Below are positions 42,917-53,890 of a stretch of DNA of 64,000 nt, one piece after another (position 1 is the first letter of the stretch; every line of letters begins with the position of its first letter). The stretch is from Austropuccinia psidii (Eukaryota; Basidiomycota; Pucciniomycetes; Pucciniales; Sphaerophragmiaceae). Location: assembly GCA_023105745.1 (NCBI GenBank), contig JALGQZ010000002.1, positions 43,452,997 through 43,516,996 on the forward strand. Direction: 5' to 3'. The position numbers and the translations under genes are program-made. The notes beneath the pieces are model-generated. The model saw nothing but the letters and a program-made list of their open reading frames with translations, was not told the origin of the DNA and ran no database searches.

Positions 42917-45900
42917 TCATTGATGAGACTCTTCAGCCCTCCTGGAGGCTCTGAATCTTCTGAGGTGTATTTGTCCATCTGGGATTTCTTTCTCAGTTAA
43001 CCATTTGTCTTTATCTGCTGGTTGATTCTTAAATCTAACCAGGTATTGCCTGTTGTCTTTCCCATTAATTCTTATCTTTCTGGCTTTAATGATCCTTTCC
43101 ACTGGTCCAGGTGAGTCATCTTCCTCTACCAATCTTTCATGGGTGACTGTTTTCTTTCTGTCAGGGAATTTCTCCTCATCTGTCTGGTGATAAGGTTTGA
43201 CCAGGCTCACAGGGAAAACTGGGTGTTTCCTAGAGAACTCTTTGGTCAGGTTGACCTCTACTGCATTCTTTCCTATTAATTTAATAATGGTGAATGGTCC
43301 TATGAATGAGTCTCTCATCTTCTTAGGTCCTCTTAGGTTGTTGAAGTTAAGAGTTGAGATTAGAACTTGGTCTCCTTCTTTGAAATCAGGTTCTTGGTGA
43401 CTTTTATCATATCTCTGTTTGTTATATAATTTGGCTTCAGCCACACATTGCTCTGCTTTTTCACAGGCAGTCTTCCACATTGTGTGGAAGTCCTTAGCTG
43501 TGGGGTGTACTGAGAGGAGGTTCTTCTTCAAGTAGTCTACTGGAAGTAGTGGATTCCATCCTTTCTCTAATGTGGCAGGGGTTTTTCCTGTCACTGAGTG
43601 TATACTTGTGTTGTATGCCAATTGTACAGCTGGTAGGAGGGTTACCCAGTCATGGGTATATCCCTCATTGTCTTTATATTCCATGCCATATGCACAAAAC
43701 CTTCTAATGATGTCCTCTAATGTTTGGATCATTCTTTCTGCTAGACCATCTGTTTGTGGATGGTAAGCTGTGGAGAATGCTAGTTTGGTTCCCAGCATCT
43801 CATATAGATTAGTCCAAAATTCTGATGTGAATTTAGGGTCTCTGTCACTAATTATAATTCTTGGGACTCCACAGTTAGCTATCACATTGTTCCAGAACAA
43901 TATGGCTGTGTCCATTGCTGTGTCCTCTTTGTGACAGGGGAGACATCTGACACTCTTTCTGTACCTGTCTACTACCACTAGGCATGCATTAAAGCTGTCT
44001 TTCCCTCCAGGGACCAGGCCTGTTACCCAATCAATGTTTATTATTTCCCAGGGGTGTTTGGGCTCCTCTATACTCTGGAGTAATCCATATCTTTTGCCAT
44101 GACTTCTGTTGGCTTTCTGGCATCTGGTACAAGTGTTGATGTATTCACTCAAGTCTTGTTCCCACTTTGGCCACCAAGCTGTGCTAAAGACTCTTTCTTT
44201 AGTCCTCTCTTCACTCATATGTCCCATGTATGGGCAATCATGGCATTCCTGTAGTATCAGGGAAATATGTTCTCTATTTATTATTACCAGGGCACTTGTG
44301 TGTTTTTCCCTATGGTATAGTAGATCATCTATTAGGAAAAATCTATTCTCTCTGAAGTTTTTGAGCCATGGCTCTTCCAATTGGCTTTCTAGTTCAGGGC
44401 TCCTGTACTTCTGTTGTAATAGTTGTATCAATATACTACACTGTTTGTGTTTATTGTATGATGATTGTACTATGCTAAAGAACTCTGTGTTCAGATTGGA
44501 GGAGCTGATTCCCAGTATGGGTATCTCTTTTCTCTCTCCAAAGCTCTGTGCTGGGTTTGATGGATCATTCCCTAATGCCCAGTTTGATAGTTTGAAGTTC
44601 TTTCTCTTATCTATCTCCATGCATTGTATGGGTATTTTGGTCCCATTTTCTGGGTCATATGCTGGATTCTCTTGGTCATTTTTCAGTGGCCACCTGCTGA
44701 GGCCATCTGCATTAGTATGACTTTTCCCTTCTTTATAGATGATAGTCATATTCCCTCTATATTCTTTTATGGCTATTTGCCACCTAAGCATGTGTCTGTT
44801 TGTTGTCTTCATGTTCAACAGTGATTTGAGGGCTGTGCAATCAGTAAAAACTTCAAATACTGCTCCTTCTAAGTAGTAATGGAGTTTCTCTAATGCCCAT
44901 ACCAAACAGAGACATTCTGTCTGAGTAGCTCCATATCTGGCTTCTGAGTCTTTCAGTTGTCTTGATATATAGCAAATTACTCCTTCTTTGGGTATCCCAT
45001 CCACCAGTTGCCTCTGGTGTAGTGCTGCTCCTAGTCCTTGGCTACATGCTGCATCTATATATAGTTTGAATGGTAGTTCAAAATCAGGCATCATCAGGAC
45101 AGGGGCATTGGTCAGTTCATGTTTGATCTTCTCAAATGCATCCCTTCTTTCTTTGGTGATTTCAAAGACTACATCTTTTGAGCACAGTTTGTATAGGCTA
45201 CTAGTGATGTGTGCAAAGTTTTTAATGTGGCTTCTGTAGTAACTAGCAAAGCCCAAAAAAGATTGCATTTCCTTAATGTTCTTTGGTACTGGTTTCTTTA
45301 GTACTGCAGCAACTTTATTTTGGTCTATAGCTAGACTCAAACCTGAAACTTTGTGTCCTAGGGCTAGCAGTTCTTGCTGTCCAAAGTTACATTTTTTAAG
45401 GGATATCTTCATGTTGATTGGTGTACATTTTCCCAATATTTTATCAATTTTCCTCACATGGTCTTCCCATGTTTCTGAGTATATTATGATATCATCAATG
45501 TACACTACCATCCACCCTTCCATTATTTCATCTTGAAATATGGTATCCATCATCCTCTGAAAATGGGCTGGTGCATTCTTAATGCCAAATGGCATTCTAG
45601 TATATTCATATATGCCCATATGGCATATAATTCTTAGCAATTTGATGGAATCTGGTTTGACCCCATTCTGGTGAAAGCCTTTCATGCAATCCATTTTTGT
45701 AATGAACTTGGCTTTTGCTAGTTTATCTAGTGCATGTGGTATCCTTGGGATGGGGTACCTGTCTGCTTTGGTGTAATTATTCAAAGCCCTGAAGTCACCA
45801 CATAGTCTGGATTTACCATCATGCCAAGTTATAAGGACTGGTGTAGTGACCTCTACTATCTCATTATGTCCTATTTTTCTTATCACCCCCATTTCTAGGA

Positions 45901-48778
45901 GTTCATTGATATGTTTCTCAATTTCTTTCCTAGTTTCCATGCTAGCTGGGTATGGTGGTCTCCTAAGCATAGGTGGATATGGTCTTTCTACATCCAGATA
46001 TAATTCTATATCATGTCCTTTGATTTTTCCTAGTGGTTCATCTCCTATTGCAAAAGCTCCCCTATGCTTTCTCAATACTTTCAGTAAGTTGAGTTTCATT
46101 TTACTGGTAAGTTGAGTGCCATATTGGGCTTCTTTGAATTCTTCCACTAGTTCTTTCAAGGTGTTATCATTTGTTACATGATTTATGTCAAAGGAAAATT
46201 TCTTCTCTTTGTTTGTACCTATGGTAAGATATCTGTTTTTGCTATTGCAAATATCCATGCCATACATTCTTTGGTACTCTGTACCTAGTAAGAATCCTTG
46301 TACATGTGCATTTTCCAGAACTACAAATTCAGGTTCTAGTCTGATATTTCCTTTTTGGTGTGGGATAATTATCTCTTTGACTATTGTCCCTAGTGAGTGC
46401 ATTTTGCCTGATGCACTTTTAAAGTTTCTAGCTTTTGTTGGGATTATCTCTTCTTCCCATTTGGGGAAGTGTTGTTTCAAGTATTCTTTTGCCACTATGG
46501 AGCAACTTGCTCCTGTGTCAATGATCATTGGGTGTTTACAATTCTCAATGTAAACTGTCAATTTTGTAGGTGTTCCATGAATGAATCCCATCCCTCTATT
46601 TGGGGTTACCAGGAATGTTTGTGCATTCAGTGTGTGTTTACAGAGCTCTTTGTCTGTAGTTACTTGTGGTATTCCTGAATCCAATTCAATGTCTTGTATG
46701 TCAAGTGAACTTTCTTCATTGCATTCCACTATGTATTCTTCCATGGTATCAGGTTCACTTTGTGATTCTGCTCTCATACCATTTCCCATGCTGTCAGAAT
46801 CAGATTTTTCACCTGTTTGTTCTTCTTCTGATTCTTCATCAATTGCATATATTTTCTTTTTTGGTTTTGTGCAATTGTTGGCATAGTGGTCTGGTGATCC
46901 ACAGTTGTGGCACACATATTTCTTTTTTGGGGTTTCTTTCCCTTTTTCTTTGTTTTTTTCTTTAACTTCAGACCTCTTGTCTTTGAAGTTTGATTTATAG
47001 GATGTGTATCTCCCTATGGAGGTTTTCTTTCTCACATCTTGTATGACATTTGCTATGTCATCAATGCTGCTGATGTTGTTGCATCTGCATTTGACTGCAT
47101 GTTCTAGATCTCCTGGCAATTTTGTCAGGAGTTTATGGTTTCTCATTTCTATTGTCATATTGGGATCAATAGCTTTTAGCCTCTTTGTTTGTTTGAGGCA
47201 CCATTCATAAGGGTCTTTTTCTGTGGAGTATCTATCACTTTCAAAGGACATGGTCTTTTGCCAGATCCAACTACCATTGCTATACTTTTGTATAATCTGG
47301 TTCCTCCACCATGGCCAGCTTTTCCTGCCATGTATTTCTTTCATCTCAGTGTACCATATGTTTGCATGGCCTCTGAAAGCTGTGTTAAGTCTTGTTGTGA
47401 TCCAGTAGTCTGGTATCTTTGGGACATCAACAAAAAGTCCATCAATATAGTCAATGATCTCCATATGGTCATATTCCCCAATTCCTGAGAACTTTGGCCA
47501 GTTTGTTACTTCTGGTAACTGTTTTAGTGCCTGTTTCTCTGAATAGTTGAGATTTTCCCCATCTTGGTACACTGACTCTGATCTTAACTTTGGAATCTGA
47601 TATTCAGGCTCCTGGTCATAGTCTTTATCCTCTTCTTTCAATTTTGTAGAGGTAGTAAGTTGACCTTGTGTTGGAGGGTATTGATTATCTTCTCTGTCAT
47701 AGAGGTAATCAATTTCTTTGTCAAAGTTATCCTGCTGTTGCTGGATATTCCTCAGATCCCTCCTCACAGTTTGTTGTTCTTCTAGAATTGAATTCAACTG
47801 TCTGTTAGTTTTTTCAAATTCTGTCCAAATTTTGGCCAGATTTGTATTTAAGTCTTTAATGACTGTTGCTTGGAAAGCATTTTCTTCTTTCAATGTTTCC
47901 AATTCTGTCCTCATTTTTCCTGAGGTTTCATATGTCCAATCCATGAATTGGGCCAATTTGGTCCATGTGAATTTGTTTTCAAACTCATGGGTGTGGATTG
48001 TATTTTCAGTCATTAATTCTGGGTCTATTGAGTCAGAACTATCAAAACTATTTGTAGGTACAACTATTTCTTGCTTTTGTGTACTTCTTGGACTAAGTCC
48101 ATCAGCTTTTTCATCAATGGGTCTGCTTCTTTCTTCCTCTGGTTGAAAGAAGTTTTGTTTTTCCCTTGGGCTCCTTTTCTCCTGTTGGAAACTACCTGGA
48201 AGGGTTGGGGAGTCTTGGATGAACTTTCCTTTGGCTTGTAGGGCCTGGAACTGCTGGATTGTTGTGGGGAAGATGGGACTTCTCCTTCCATTTCTGGGGG
48301 TACCTGAATCTGACTGGGCTCTTCCTTGTGCCAAGATCTCTCTATGGCTTGTATGGCTGCCTGGTTCTCTTTGATTCTGGTTGCTCTTTCTTCTAAGAGT
48401 TTGAAATTCTTGTTGGGGTTCCAACCTTGCATTTCTGTCATAAGTTCCATCCAAGCCATTTGCTTGAGACAGATCTTCTGGGTTGTTATCCCCACTTCTG
48501 CCCATGATGCTGCCATAGTGAACATTTTGTTGTCCATGCTCCATGTGAAGAGGTCTCTCAGTAGTTTGTGTATTTGGAGGACCTGTTCTGCATCTGTCCA
48601 ATCTCCTGGTTGGACTTCTGGGTTGAATTTGATCTGGAACAAGACCTTGGGTAGGAGTTCCCTGATGGTAAGTCCTTTGCTGGTCATTTGCTCCAGTTCT
48701 TCTTCCTCTGTGTCTTCTTGGCCAGTGTTCTGGTTGATTTCTTGGGAATCCAAGATCTCTAAGAAGTGGAGGTGTCAT
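42917..48778 (-). CDS. Gypsy-C gag-pol polyprotein, intact (1953 codons)
   Basis: ATG 48778 ([11 protein letters not shown]) lies in the second gag intron. About the first 238 codons overlap the spliced gag exon in another frame. Domains: Gag capsid-like ([20 protein letters not shown], about 430-600); zinc knuckle [14 protein letters not shown] (about 622); protease [11 protein letters not shown] (about 751); RT with [10 protein letters not shown] (about 1091); RNase H ([12 protein letters not shown], about 1240); integrase finger HDCPYMGH...CTRC (about 1515-1550); core D in IDWVTG (1581), D in SDRDPKF (1644), E in LAERMIQ (1679); chromodomain ([17 protein letters not shown], about 1910-1935). 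All catalytic residues I can see are present and the frame is unbroken, so this copy could be active. It is the same family group as Gypsy-A and Gypsy-B. Confidence 0.95.
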   Translation of the reverse strand: MTPPLLRDLGFPRNQPEHWPRRHRGRRTGANDQQRTYHQGTPTQGLVPDQIQPRSPTRRLDRCRTGPPNTQTTERPLHMEHGQQNVHYGSIMGRSGDNNPEDLSQANGLDGTYDRNARLEPQQEFQTLRRKSNQNQREPGSHTSHREILAQGRAQSDSGTPRNGRRSPIFPTTIQQFQALQAKGKFIQDSPTLPGSFQQEKRSPREKQNFFQPEEERSRPIDEKADGLSPRSTQKQEIVVPTNSFDSSDSIDPELMTENTIHTHEFENKFTWTKLAQFMDWTYETSGKMRTELETLKEENAFQATVIKDLNTNLAKIWTEFEKTNRQLNSILEEQQTVRRDLRNIQQQQDNFDKEIDYLYDREDNQYPPTQGQLTTSTKLKEEDKDYDQEPEYQIPKLRSESVYQDGENLNYSEKQALKQLPEVTNWPKFSGIGEYDHMEIIDYIDGLFVDVPKIPDYWITTRLNTAFRGHANIWYTEMKEIHGRKSWPWWRNQIIQKYSNGSWIWQKTMSFESDRYSTEKDPYEWCLKQTKRLKAIDPNMTIEMRNHKLLTKLPGDLEHAVKCRCNNISSIDDIANVIQDVRKKTSIGRYTSYKSNFKDKRSEVKEKNKEKGKETPKKKYVCHNCGSPDHYANNCTKPKKKIYAIDEESEEEQTGEKSDSDSMGNGMRAESQSEPDTMEEYIVECNEESSLDIQDIELDSGIPQVTTDKELCKHTLNAQTFLVTPNRGMGFIHGTPTKLTVYIENCKHPMIIDTGASCSIVAKEYLKQHFPKWEEEIIPTKARNFKSASGKMHSLGTIVKEIIIPHQKGNIRLEPEFVVLENAHVQGFLLGTEYQRMYGMDICNSKNRYLTIGTNKEKKFSFDINHVTNDNTLKELVEEFKEAQYGTQLTSKMKLNLLKVLRKHRGAFAIGDEPLGKIKGHDIELYLDVERPYPPMLRRPPYPASMETRKEIEKHINELLEMGVIRKIGHNEIVEVTTPVLITWHDGKSRLCGDFRALNNYTKADRYPIPRIPHALDKLAKAKFITKMDCMKGFHQNGVKPDSIKLLRIICHMGIYEYTRMPFGIKNAPAHFQRMMDTIFQDEIMEGWMVVYIDDIIIYSETWEDHVRKIDKILGKCTPINMKISLKKCNFGQQELLALGHKVSGLSLAIDQNKVAAVLKKPVPKNIKEMQSFLGFASYYRSHIKNFAHITSSLYKLCSKDVVFEITKERRDAFEKIKHELTNAPVLMMPDFELPFKLYIDAACSQGLGAALHQRQLVDGIPKEGVICYISRQLKDSEARYGATQTECLCLVWALEKLHYYLEGAVFEVFTDCTALKSLLNMKTTNRHMLRWQIAIKEYRGNMTIIYKEGKSHTNADGLSRWPLKNDQENPAYDPENGTKIPIQCMEIDKRKNFKLSNWALGNDPSNPAQSFGERKEIPILGISSSNLNTEFFSIVQSSYNKHKQCSILIQLLQQKYRSPELESQLEEPWLKNFRENRFFLIDDLLYHREKHTSALVIINREHISLILQECHDCPYMGHMSEERTKERVFSTAWWPKWEQDLSEYINTCTRCQKANRSHGKRYGLLQSIEEPKHPWEIINIDWVTGLVPGGKDSFNACLVVVDRYRKSVRCLPCHKEDTAMDTAILFWNNVIANCGVPRIIISDRDPKFTSEFWTNLYEMLGTKLAFSTAYHPQTDGLAERMIQTLEDIIRRFCAYGMEYKDNEGYTHDWVTLLPAVQLAYNTSIHSVTGKTPATLEKGWNPLLPVDYLKKNLLSVHPTAKDFHTMWKTACEKAEQCVAEAKLYNKQRYDKSHQEPDFKEGDQVLISTLNFNNLRGPKKMRDSFIGPFTIIKLIGKNAVEVNLTKEFSRKHPVFPVSLVKPYHQTDEEKFPDRKKTVTHERLVEEDDSPGPVERIIKARKIRINGKDNRQYLVRFKNQPADKDKWLTEKEIPDGQIHLRRFRASRRAEESHQ

Positions 48779-49903
48779 GTTAACAATGTTAAAAAATGAC
48801 AGACAATAAAAAATGTTGTATTTTTCAAGGTTTATTTACCTTTAGCAGGCCCTTGTACAAATTTATGGTCTATACTCTTTGGCAATTTGCCTTTAGAGTT
48901 TACAACTGGGTTGATAACAGTGATTTTCTGTTTCTCAATCTGTTTTGGTGATCCAACTGGTTTTGTTGGAGCTTTTCTGGGTTTTTTGGCCCTTGGCACG
49001 GCTATTGGTGTCCAATCTTTTGAGTTGATTGTCACTTCACTGTGTCTTTTCTGCTTGCCCTTGGTTTTTGGCAGCACCTCTCTGTCTTCTGAGGCTGTCA
49101 CAGATGGATTTCCTTGTGACTGGGTTTCTAGTGGAATGTAGTCTTTTTCCACTATTCAGAAAAGATATTTCAGATTGTATATCAGTATTTTATGATAAAA
49201 CAAAATGATTATATTCAATTCTACTGTTATTTTTCGAAGTTTTTAAGGTTTTTAATGTTTTTTTATTATTTTTATGTGTTTTTAGTTGAAAAATAACAGT
49301 TTTTGAGTTTTTTCACTTATGTTTTATAAGTGAAAACTGTAATATCCAAGTGTTTTGTGAATGATTCACTTGGATATTATTGTGTTTTTATGTAAACACG
49401 TTAAATTTATTAAATTATAATAAATTTCATTTGTTATTATAAATATTATAAATAATATTTATTATAACACTTGATATTTATTAAAAATATCAATTAGTTA
49501 CAAGTTTTCACGTCAATTTGAGTGATATCTTGTTTTAAAGGAAATATTTAATTAAAATATTCCTTATAAATAATAAAAAATTGTTTTATTATTTAATATT
49601 TATTAATTATTTATTAATAAATTGTTTTTATATTAAATTTCACGCACTTTGGTGAAAAGTAATAGTAAAATGAATAATATACTGTTTGTATATTATTATT
49701 TATTTGAAATTTTAAATAATACTGTTGTATTATTATCAAATTTCGTGGAAATTATTGCAATATAAAAAAAAATGATATGTGCTCTTACTCTCAACAAAAA
49801 ATATTTATAATATATATTTTTTGGAGAAAAAATTGGTATATATAGTGTATGGTTCTAAAAAATAATGATAAAAAATAAAAAAAAATTCGAAATTTTACTT
49901 ACT
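48064..49903 (-). CDS. Gypsy-C spliced gag-like ORF (start codon made by splicing)
   Basis: Leader exon ending in A at 49903, exon 1 49151-48840, exon 2 48758-48064. Intron 1 (49902-49152, 751 bp, GTAAGT...AATAG) joins ...GACA to TGGAAAAAG, giving ATG GAA AAA (MEKDYIP). Intron 2 (48839-48759, 81 bp, GTAAAT...TTAG) keeps the phase. The exon lengths sum to a multiple of three: 335 aa. Conserved with the Gypsy-B protein: [55 protein letters not shown]. Within exon 2 this frame is better conserved between the elements than the overlapping long frame. Probably Gag-like. No catalytic motif. Confidence 0.78.
48759..48839 (-). other. Gypsy-C gag intron 2, containing the long-ORF ATG
   Basis: 81 bp GTAAAT to TTAG. 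Includes ATG 48778-48776 of the gag-pol frame, as in Gypsy-B. Confidence 0.72.
49152..49902 (-). other. Gypsy-C leader intron 1 (751 bp)
   Basis: Donor GACA|GTAAGT 95 nt after the LTR, acceptor TGAATAG|TGGAAA. Very AT-rich, no gene. Confidence 0.65.
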
Positions 49904-49978
49904 GTCAGTAAAATACCTTTTAAATGACTGAATTTTACGCCTAATTCAGTTCAAACACGTCCAATAAGGTTGAAAAAC

Positions 49979-49994
49979 CACGGCCAGGCCCCCA
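49979..49994 (-). other. Primer-binding site of Gypsy-C
   Basis: TGGGGGCCTGGCCGTG, 3 nt from the LTR, same as in Gypsy-B. Confidence 0.75.
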
Positions 49995-49997
49995 AAT

Positions 49998-51498
49998 TGT
50001 CAGGGTGAGTCTATGTAGTAGCTAAAAAATAGTAAATACAAGCTAGTACTATGACTGTGACACGTCAAAATTAATAAAAAATGGAATCTTCAGGTCCTAC
50101 TGCTACGTGGTAACAGTGGTGATGAGTCTATTGAGGACCTGGGTTGCAATGCTCTAATATCTTTGACTGTAAAGAAACACTACAATAATTAAGTTCTAAT
50201 TATATCTTTATTTATTCTAAGGACACTACTGATGAATAACAGTCTTGTCACGTAAGAATATTGGTAAGGTAAGATAAGATAAGGGGTTTTCAAGGGAAAA
50301 ACCCTTCTTTTTATACCTTTCAAGACTGTCAAGAGTTATTAACTCTTCACACGTCAGAGGAGTGAAAATTTTCACTCCAGTGGTCAGTCTGTGGTTCTGG
50401 ATCCTCAATTCTGACGTCAATATAGACAGAATTGTGGTTTTGGAACCACAAATGATCATTCTGGATCAATACAGGGTGAAAAACTTTTCACCTGCCACGT
50501 CAGCACTTGGATGACGTTGTTCTGGTGTCTGTATGATCAATATTAGTCATTCTAGGCGGGTTTAAGCTTTAAATAACCATTATTTTAAGTATCAAGACTG
50601 TACTGGTTGGTACAGGTTTGGTACAGGCCAGTATTGGTCAAAATACTTCCAACCAAGATATCTCAGTCAGTTTTTGAGATATCAAGAAACCAAGAGCACA
50701 GAATTGAAGGGCTTAATGGGCTCTTCAATTTGGTATGCTTCATGTTTACCCTTCTTGCAAATAGCAAAAGTTATAAGGGTTTTAAGTTTTGGGATGTATT
50801 TTTGTACATCAGTATGAGGCTGCAAAAACTTCCATACCAGATATCTTCTTCAATTTAGAAGATATCTGTATTCTAATGATACATTTTTGTAGGGCTTGAT
50901 TAGCTCTACAGTTTGGTATATTACACTGTACAGTTGTATGAGTGTATGCCAAAGATACAGGGGTTTGTTTATTTTCTTATTTTCAGAATATCTGTATTTT
51001 GGGTATTAAACCTTTGAACCAAGATCCCTCAGTCAATTTATGAGATACAGAGGTCTAAGGTGTCCCAAATTAAAGCTCTTGTTGAGATCTTTAATTTGGT
51101 TATACTTTTGTACAGTTTTGTACAAGCCCTCTCTAACTTTCAGGGGGACTTGGTTCTGAAAATGAGGTTATATGGTATCTCCAGTTGTAGTGGTGTTACA
51201 ACAACATGGATGATATCATTGTGTAGCTCTCTATGTGAGCTTTAAGAAAAATACCATTTTGGTATAGGATAACTTAAATATGCATAAGTTAGATGAGAGG
51301 TAAAAATAAGGGTTTTGACTTGTTTATTCTCCTCTAGGTTTCCTTATTCTGTTTGGATAAGGTTGGTGTTTAATGTAAGAGTATTGTTTTCTCTTAATTG
51401 TTACCTGTATTGACTATGTTTGTTCAATACCTGTCATACCATTATTTATGGTATGTTGGATGTCATGCTAGTGCTCTGTTTTGAGTCACAGGCTGACA
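49998..51498 (-). repeat. Gypsy-C 5' LTR
   Basis: Nearly identical to 41392-42892. TATAAAAA at 50308-50315 (minus). Confidence 0.95.
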
Positions 51499-51899
51499 CC
51501 ACCAGACTCTCCTTTTAACCTCCCTGTGGCTTTTACTTCCAGTCCTGATGTTAAATTAGCTTCTCCACCATTATTCTTACCTTCATCACCTACATTTTCA
51601 TTGGATCCTGAATTCAAATCATCATCCTCTCCTGGAAGGATTGTAAAGGAGGAACCCAGATTGGACGAAATTGATGAATAAGGATTAACTTCTTTTATCA
51701 ATCAACCTGAATTAGCTCCATCCACATCTAATGATACTTGCTGCTACTCTCCATTTCCTCCTAAATCTCTGAAAAAACAAAATAAAAAAACCTTCAAGAA
51801 AAAATGTTCTCTACGCCCACAAAGACCAATTTGTTATAAATAGATAAAAGTTGAATTTGAGTTCAGTTTTTTTTTTCCAATTTTTTTTATATATTAGTT

Positions 51900-52620
51900 A
51901 TTAATTCAATTATTTTTTTTTTTTTTTATGTCAGCAAAAATTTTGTCAGAAAAAATTTTTGTCGGAAGATATATTTTTTTTTTTTGTCAGAAGAAAAAAA
52001 TTTTGTTGGAAGTTTTTTTTTTTTTGTTGGAAGAGGAATTTTTGTTGGAAGAAAATTTTGTCGGGAGAAAAAATTTTTTTGTCGGAAGAAAATTTGTTGT
52101 TGGAAGAAAAAATTTTTTGTTGGAAGGAGAATTTTTGTCAGAAGAAAAAATTTTGTCGGGAGAAAATTTTTTTGTCGGAAGAAAATTTTGTCGGGAGAAA
52201 ATTTCTTGTCAGAAGAAAATTTGTCAGGAGAAAAATTTTTTTGTTGGAAGCATGTCGGAAGAAGATTTTTTATTTTTTTATTTTTTTTTTTTTTGGAAAA
52301 AATTTTGTTGGAAATATTTCTTGTTGGAAGAAAATTTGTTGGGAGAAAATTTCTTGTCGGAAGAAAATTTGTCGGGAGAAAAATTTTTTTGTCGGAAGCA
52401 TGTCGGAAGAAGATTTTTTATTATTTCTCTTTTTTTTTTTTTTTGGAATAAATTTTGTTGGAAATATTTCTTGTCAGGAGAAAATTTTTTGTTGGAAGTT
52501 TTTTTTTTTTTTTTTTTTTTGTTGGGAGAAAAAAATTTTTTTTGGAAGAAAATTTTGTCAGGAGAAAATTTCTTGTCGGAAGAAAATTTGTCGGGAGAAA
52601 AATTTTTTTTTGTTTTTTTT
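51900..52620 (+). repeat. GTCGGAAGAAAATTTT minisatellite array (about 0.7 kb)
   Basis: About 40 loosely repeated 14-20 bp units, variants of GTCGGAAG-AAAATTTT, GTCGGGAG-AAAATTT and GTTGGAAG, mixed with T runs. The stretch from CGGAAGAAAATTTGTCGGGA to TGTCGGAAGCATGTCGG occurs twice (about 52215 and 52365), so part arose by larger duplication. Three frames are open because stops are rare in the unit. I do not read these as genes. Confidence 0.88.
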
Positions 52621-52899
52621 TTTATAAAGAAAAAATTAATAGGCCCACACTATCCCAAACTTGTGCCATTTTGATTTAATTTGTGGTGTCATAAGAACAG
52701 ATAACCACCCCTGTTTTTGTATATATATTTTGAATTAAATTGTGATACTTCTACATTGAAAAAATAATTTTTGAATACTTCTAAATTTGTAATATTGTCT
52801 TGAATACTGATAAATAGCCTAATTGTTTTTTTGTTTTTTTTTTAAAAAAAAAAAAGTAAAATTCAAATCCATGACATGAGTGTTTTTTTTTTTAATTTT
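52621..52899. other. No gene seen; AT-rich spacer after ORF3 of Gypsy-D2
   Basis: About 280 bp with several A and T runs. Confidence 0.5.
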
Positions 52900-53580
52900 T
52901 TAATTTTTTGTAATAGTTGTCTGAATCATTTTTATGATCTTTTTCTTAAGTCTTGATATGAATCTTCCTTTTTCTTCTTTAATTTTTTTAACAAATAAGT
53001 CTTCCCAAATCAATTTCCAATCATCCTTGTTGATATTATAATTATGTGTCTTGAGACTAATAATTCCAAGTATAAACACCTCTTCCCACAAAACATCCCA
53101 ACTGGCCTTTTCAATTACATAATTTCCATGCTTCCATAAGATTCTTCCTTCTGGTATCTCCAGTAAATCCAGAAAAAGTCCTCTTGAGGCTTCCACATCC
53201 CCAAAATATATTTTTCTTCTCCATTCTGCATCTGTTAATGTATCCTCTTCCCAATATATGTTTCCTAAATTTCCCTTGATACCATCTTATGTAAGTAATT
53301 CTAGAAATTCCAGTCTTGAAAGAGAGAATCCTGGAAGCTCTTGCCAATCTTTAGATTCTTGAATTTGTTGATGCAGTTCTGGAAAATTGAACAATTCTTC
53401 AAATTCTAAGTATGGAATCCATATCTGAAATAAATCCTCTCCTTCTTCAACAAATGGTGTTTCCCAGTAATTGACTTCTTCTGTATTTCCTACAATTTTG
53501 CAATTTACGTCTGTCCAGCCTTCTTCATTCCAACCAAGATTCCATTCCACTTTATTTTCATGTGTAAGTTTGGCATCCAT
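52900..53580 (-). pseudogene. Gypsy-D2 ORF3: free-standing D domain, one stop codon
   Basis: ATG 53580 (MDAKLTHEN) and 227 codons with a single in-frame TAA at 53287-53289, inside the most conserved stretch (LELLT-stop-DGIKGNLGN, where D1 has TGG). Otherwise the frame is open to 52900. Shared with D1 ORF3: IPYLEFEELF, ELPGFSLSRLEFLELLT and GNLGNIYWEE, followed by a different tail ending in basic residues. Length nearly equals D1 ORF3 (228 aa). It is preceded by motif copies K5 and K6. Function unknown. Confidence 0.72.
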
Positions 53581-53640
53581 GACTGTCTAGATCCTTTCTG
53601 AGGTTTGGTGAGATTATTGAGTTTTGAGATAAAAGACTAA

Positions 53641-53671
53641 TTCCTCTTTGATAAGGCAGGAGGTCACTTCC
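53641..53671 (-). promoter_or_regulatory. Inter-ORF motif copy K5
   Basis: As K1, but stem 1 reads GGAAG/CTGCC with one mismatch. 61 nt upstream of the ORF3 ATG. Confidence 0.5.
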
Positions 53672-53733
53672 ACTGAGTAATAAGAGTGTTTAAAAAAGAT
53701 TTTTTTCTATAAGGTAGTTTGAATGATTTGAAA

Positions 53734-53764
53734 TTCCTCTTTGATAAGGCAGGAGGTCACTGCC
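53734..53764 (-). promoter_or_regulatory. Inter-ORF motif copy K6
   Basis: Identical to K1 over 31 nt although Gypsy-D2 is strongly diverged from D1. 127 nt after the gag-protease stop. Confidence 0.6.
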
Positions 53765-53890
53765 CTGATACTAATACAGATATGAAAATAATTCTCTTTT
53801 TTTTTAGGTTATTTCTTTTATTATTTTGCAATTTTTTATGGTGGTTTTTTTTTTTTTTAATTGGCAATTGAAATTGGATTACTTCAGTTA

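Larger units (their letters stand above)
41392..51498 (-). mobile_element. Gypsy-C: complete and apparently intact Ty3/Gypsy retrotransposon (10.1 kb)
   Basis: Two 1501-bp LTRs, 5-bp target duplication CCACC (41387-41391 and 51499-51503), primer site, polypurine tract, spliced gag and an unbroken 1953-codon gag-pol frame. I find 5 LTR differences by eye (about 0.3%), so it is the youngest complete element here. It sits in ORF X. Confidence 0.96.
40931..51840 (+). pseudogene. ORF X: Ser/Pro/Asp-rich protein on the opposite strand of Gypsy-D2, split by Gypsy-C
   Basis: ATG 40931 (MDPSSSSFFDNTDATM). The frame stays open to the Gypsy-C target site (CCACC, 41387-41391) and resumes in phase at 51504 (after NPP: DSPFNLPVAF), reaching a TAA at 51679-51681 (213 codons). 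It then continues in the same frame for 53 more codons, with a basic end (SLKKQNKKTFKKK), to TAG 51840. It is rich in S, P, D and E with repeated SSP motifs. No domain is recognised. It resembles a low-complexity activator-like protein, but that is only composition. The TAA may be a mutation or the real stop. It lies antisense within the D2 spacer. Confidence 0.55.

Noticed and set aside
47718..48146. + strand ORFs antisense to Gypsy-C and Gypsy-B gag-pol
   Set aside because: Shadows of the coding strand. No initiation context or family resemblance.
51928..52680. Three overlapping ORFs of 74-248 aa rich in F, K, E, G
   Set aside because: They are translations of the GTCGGAAG/T-rich array, open by composition in every + frame.
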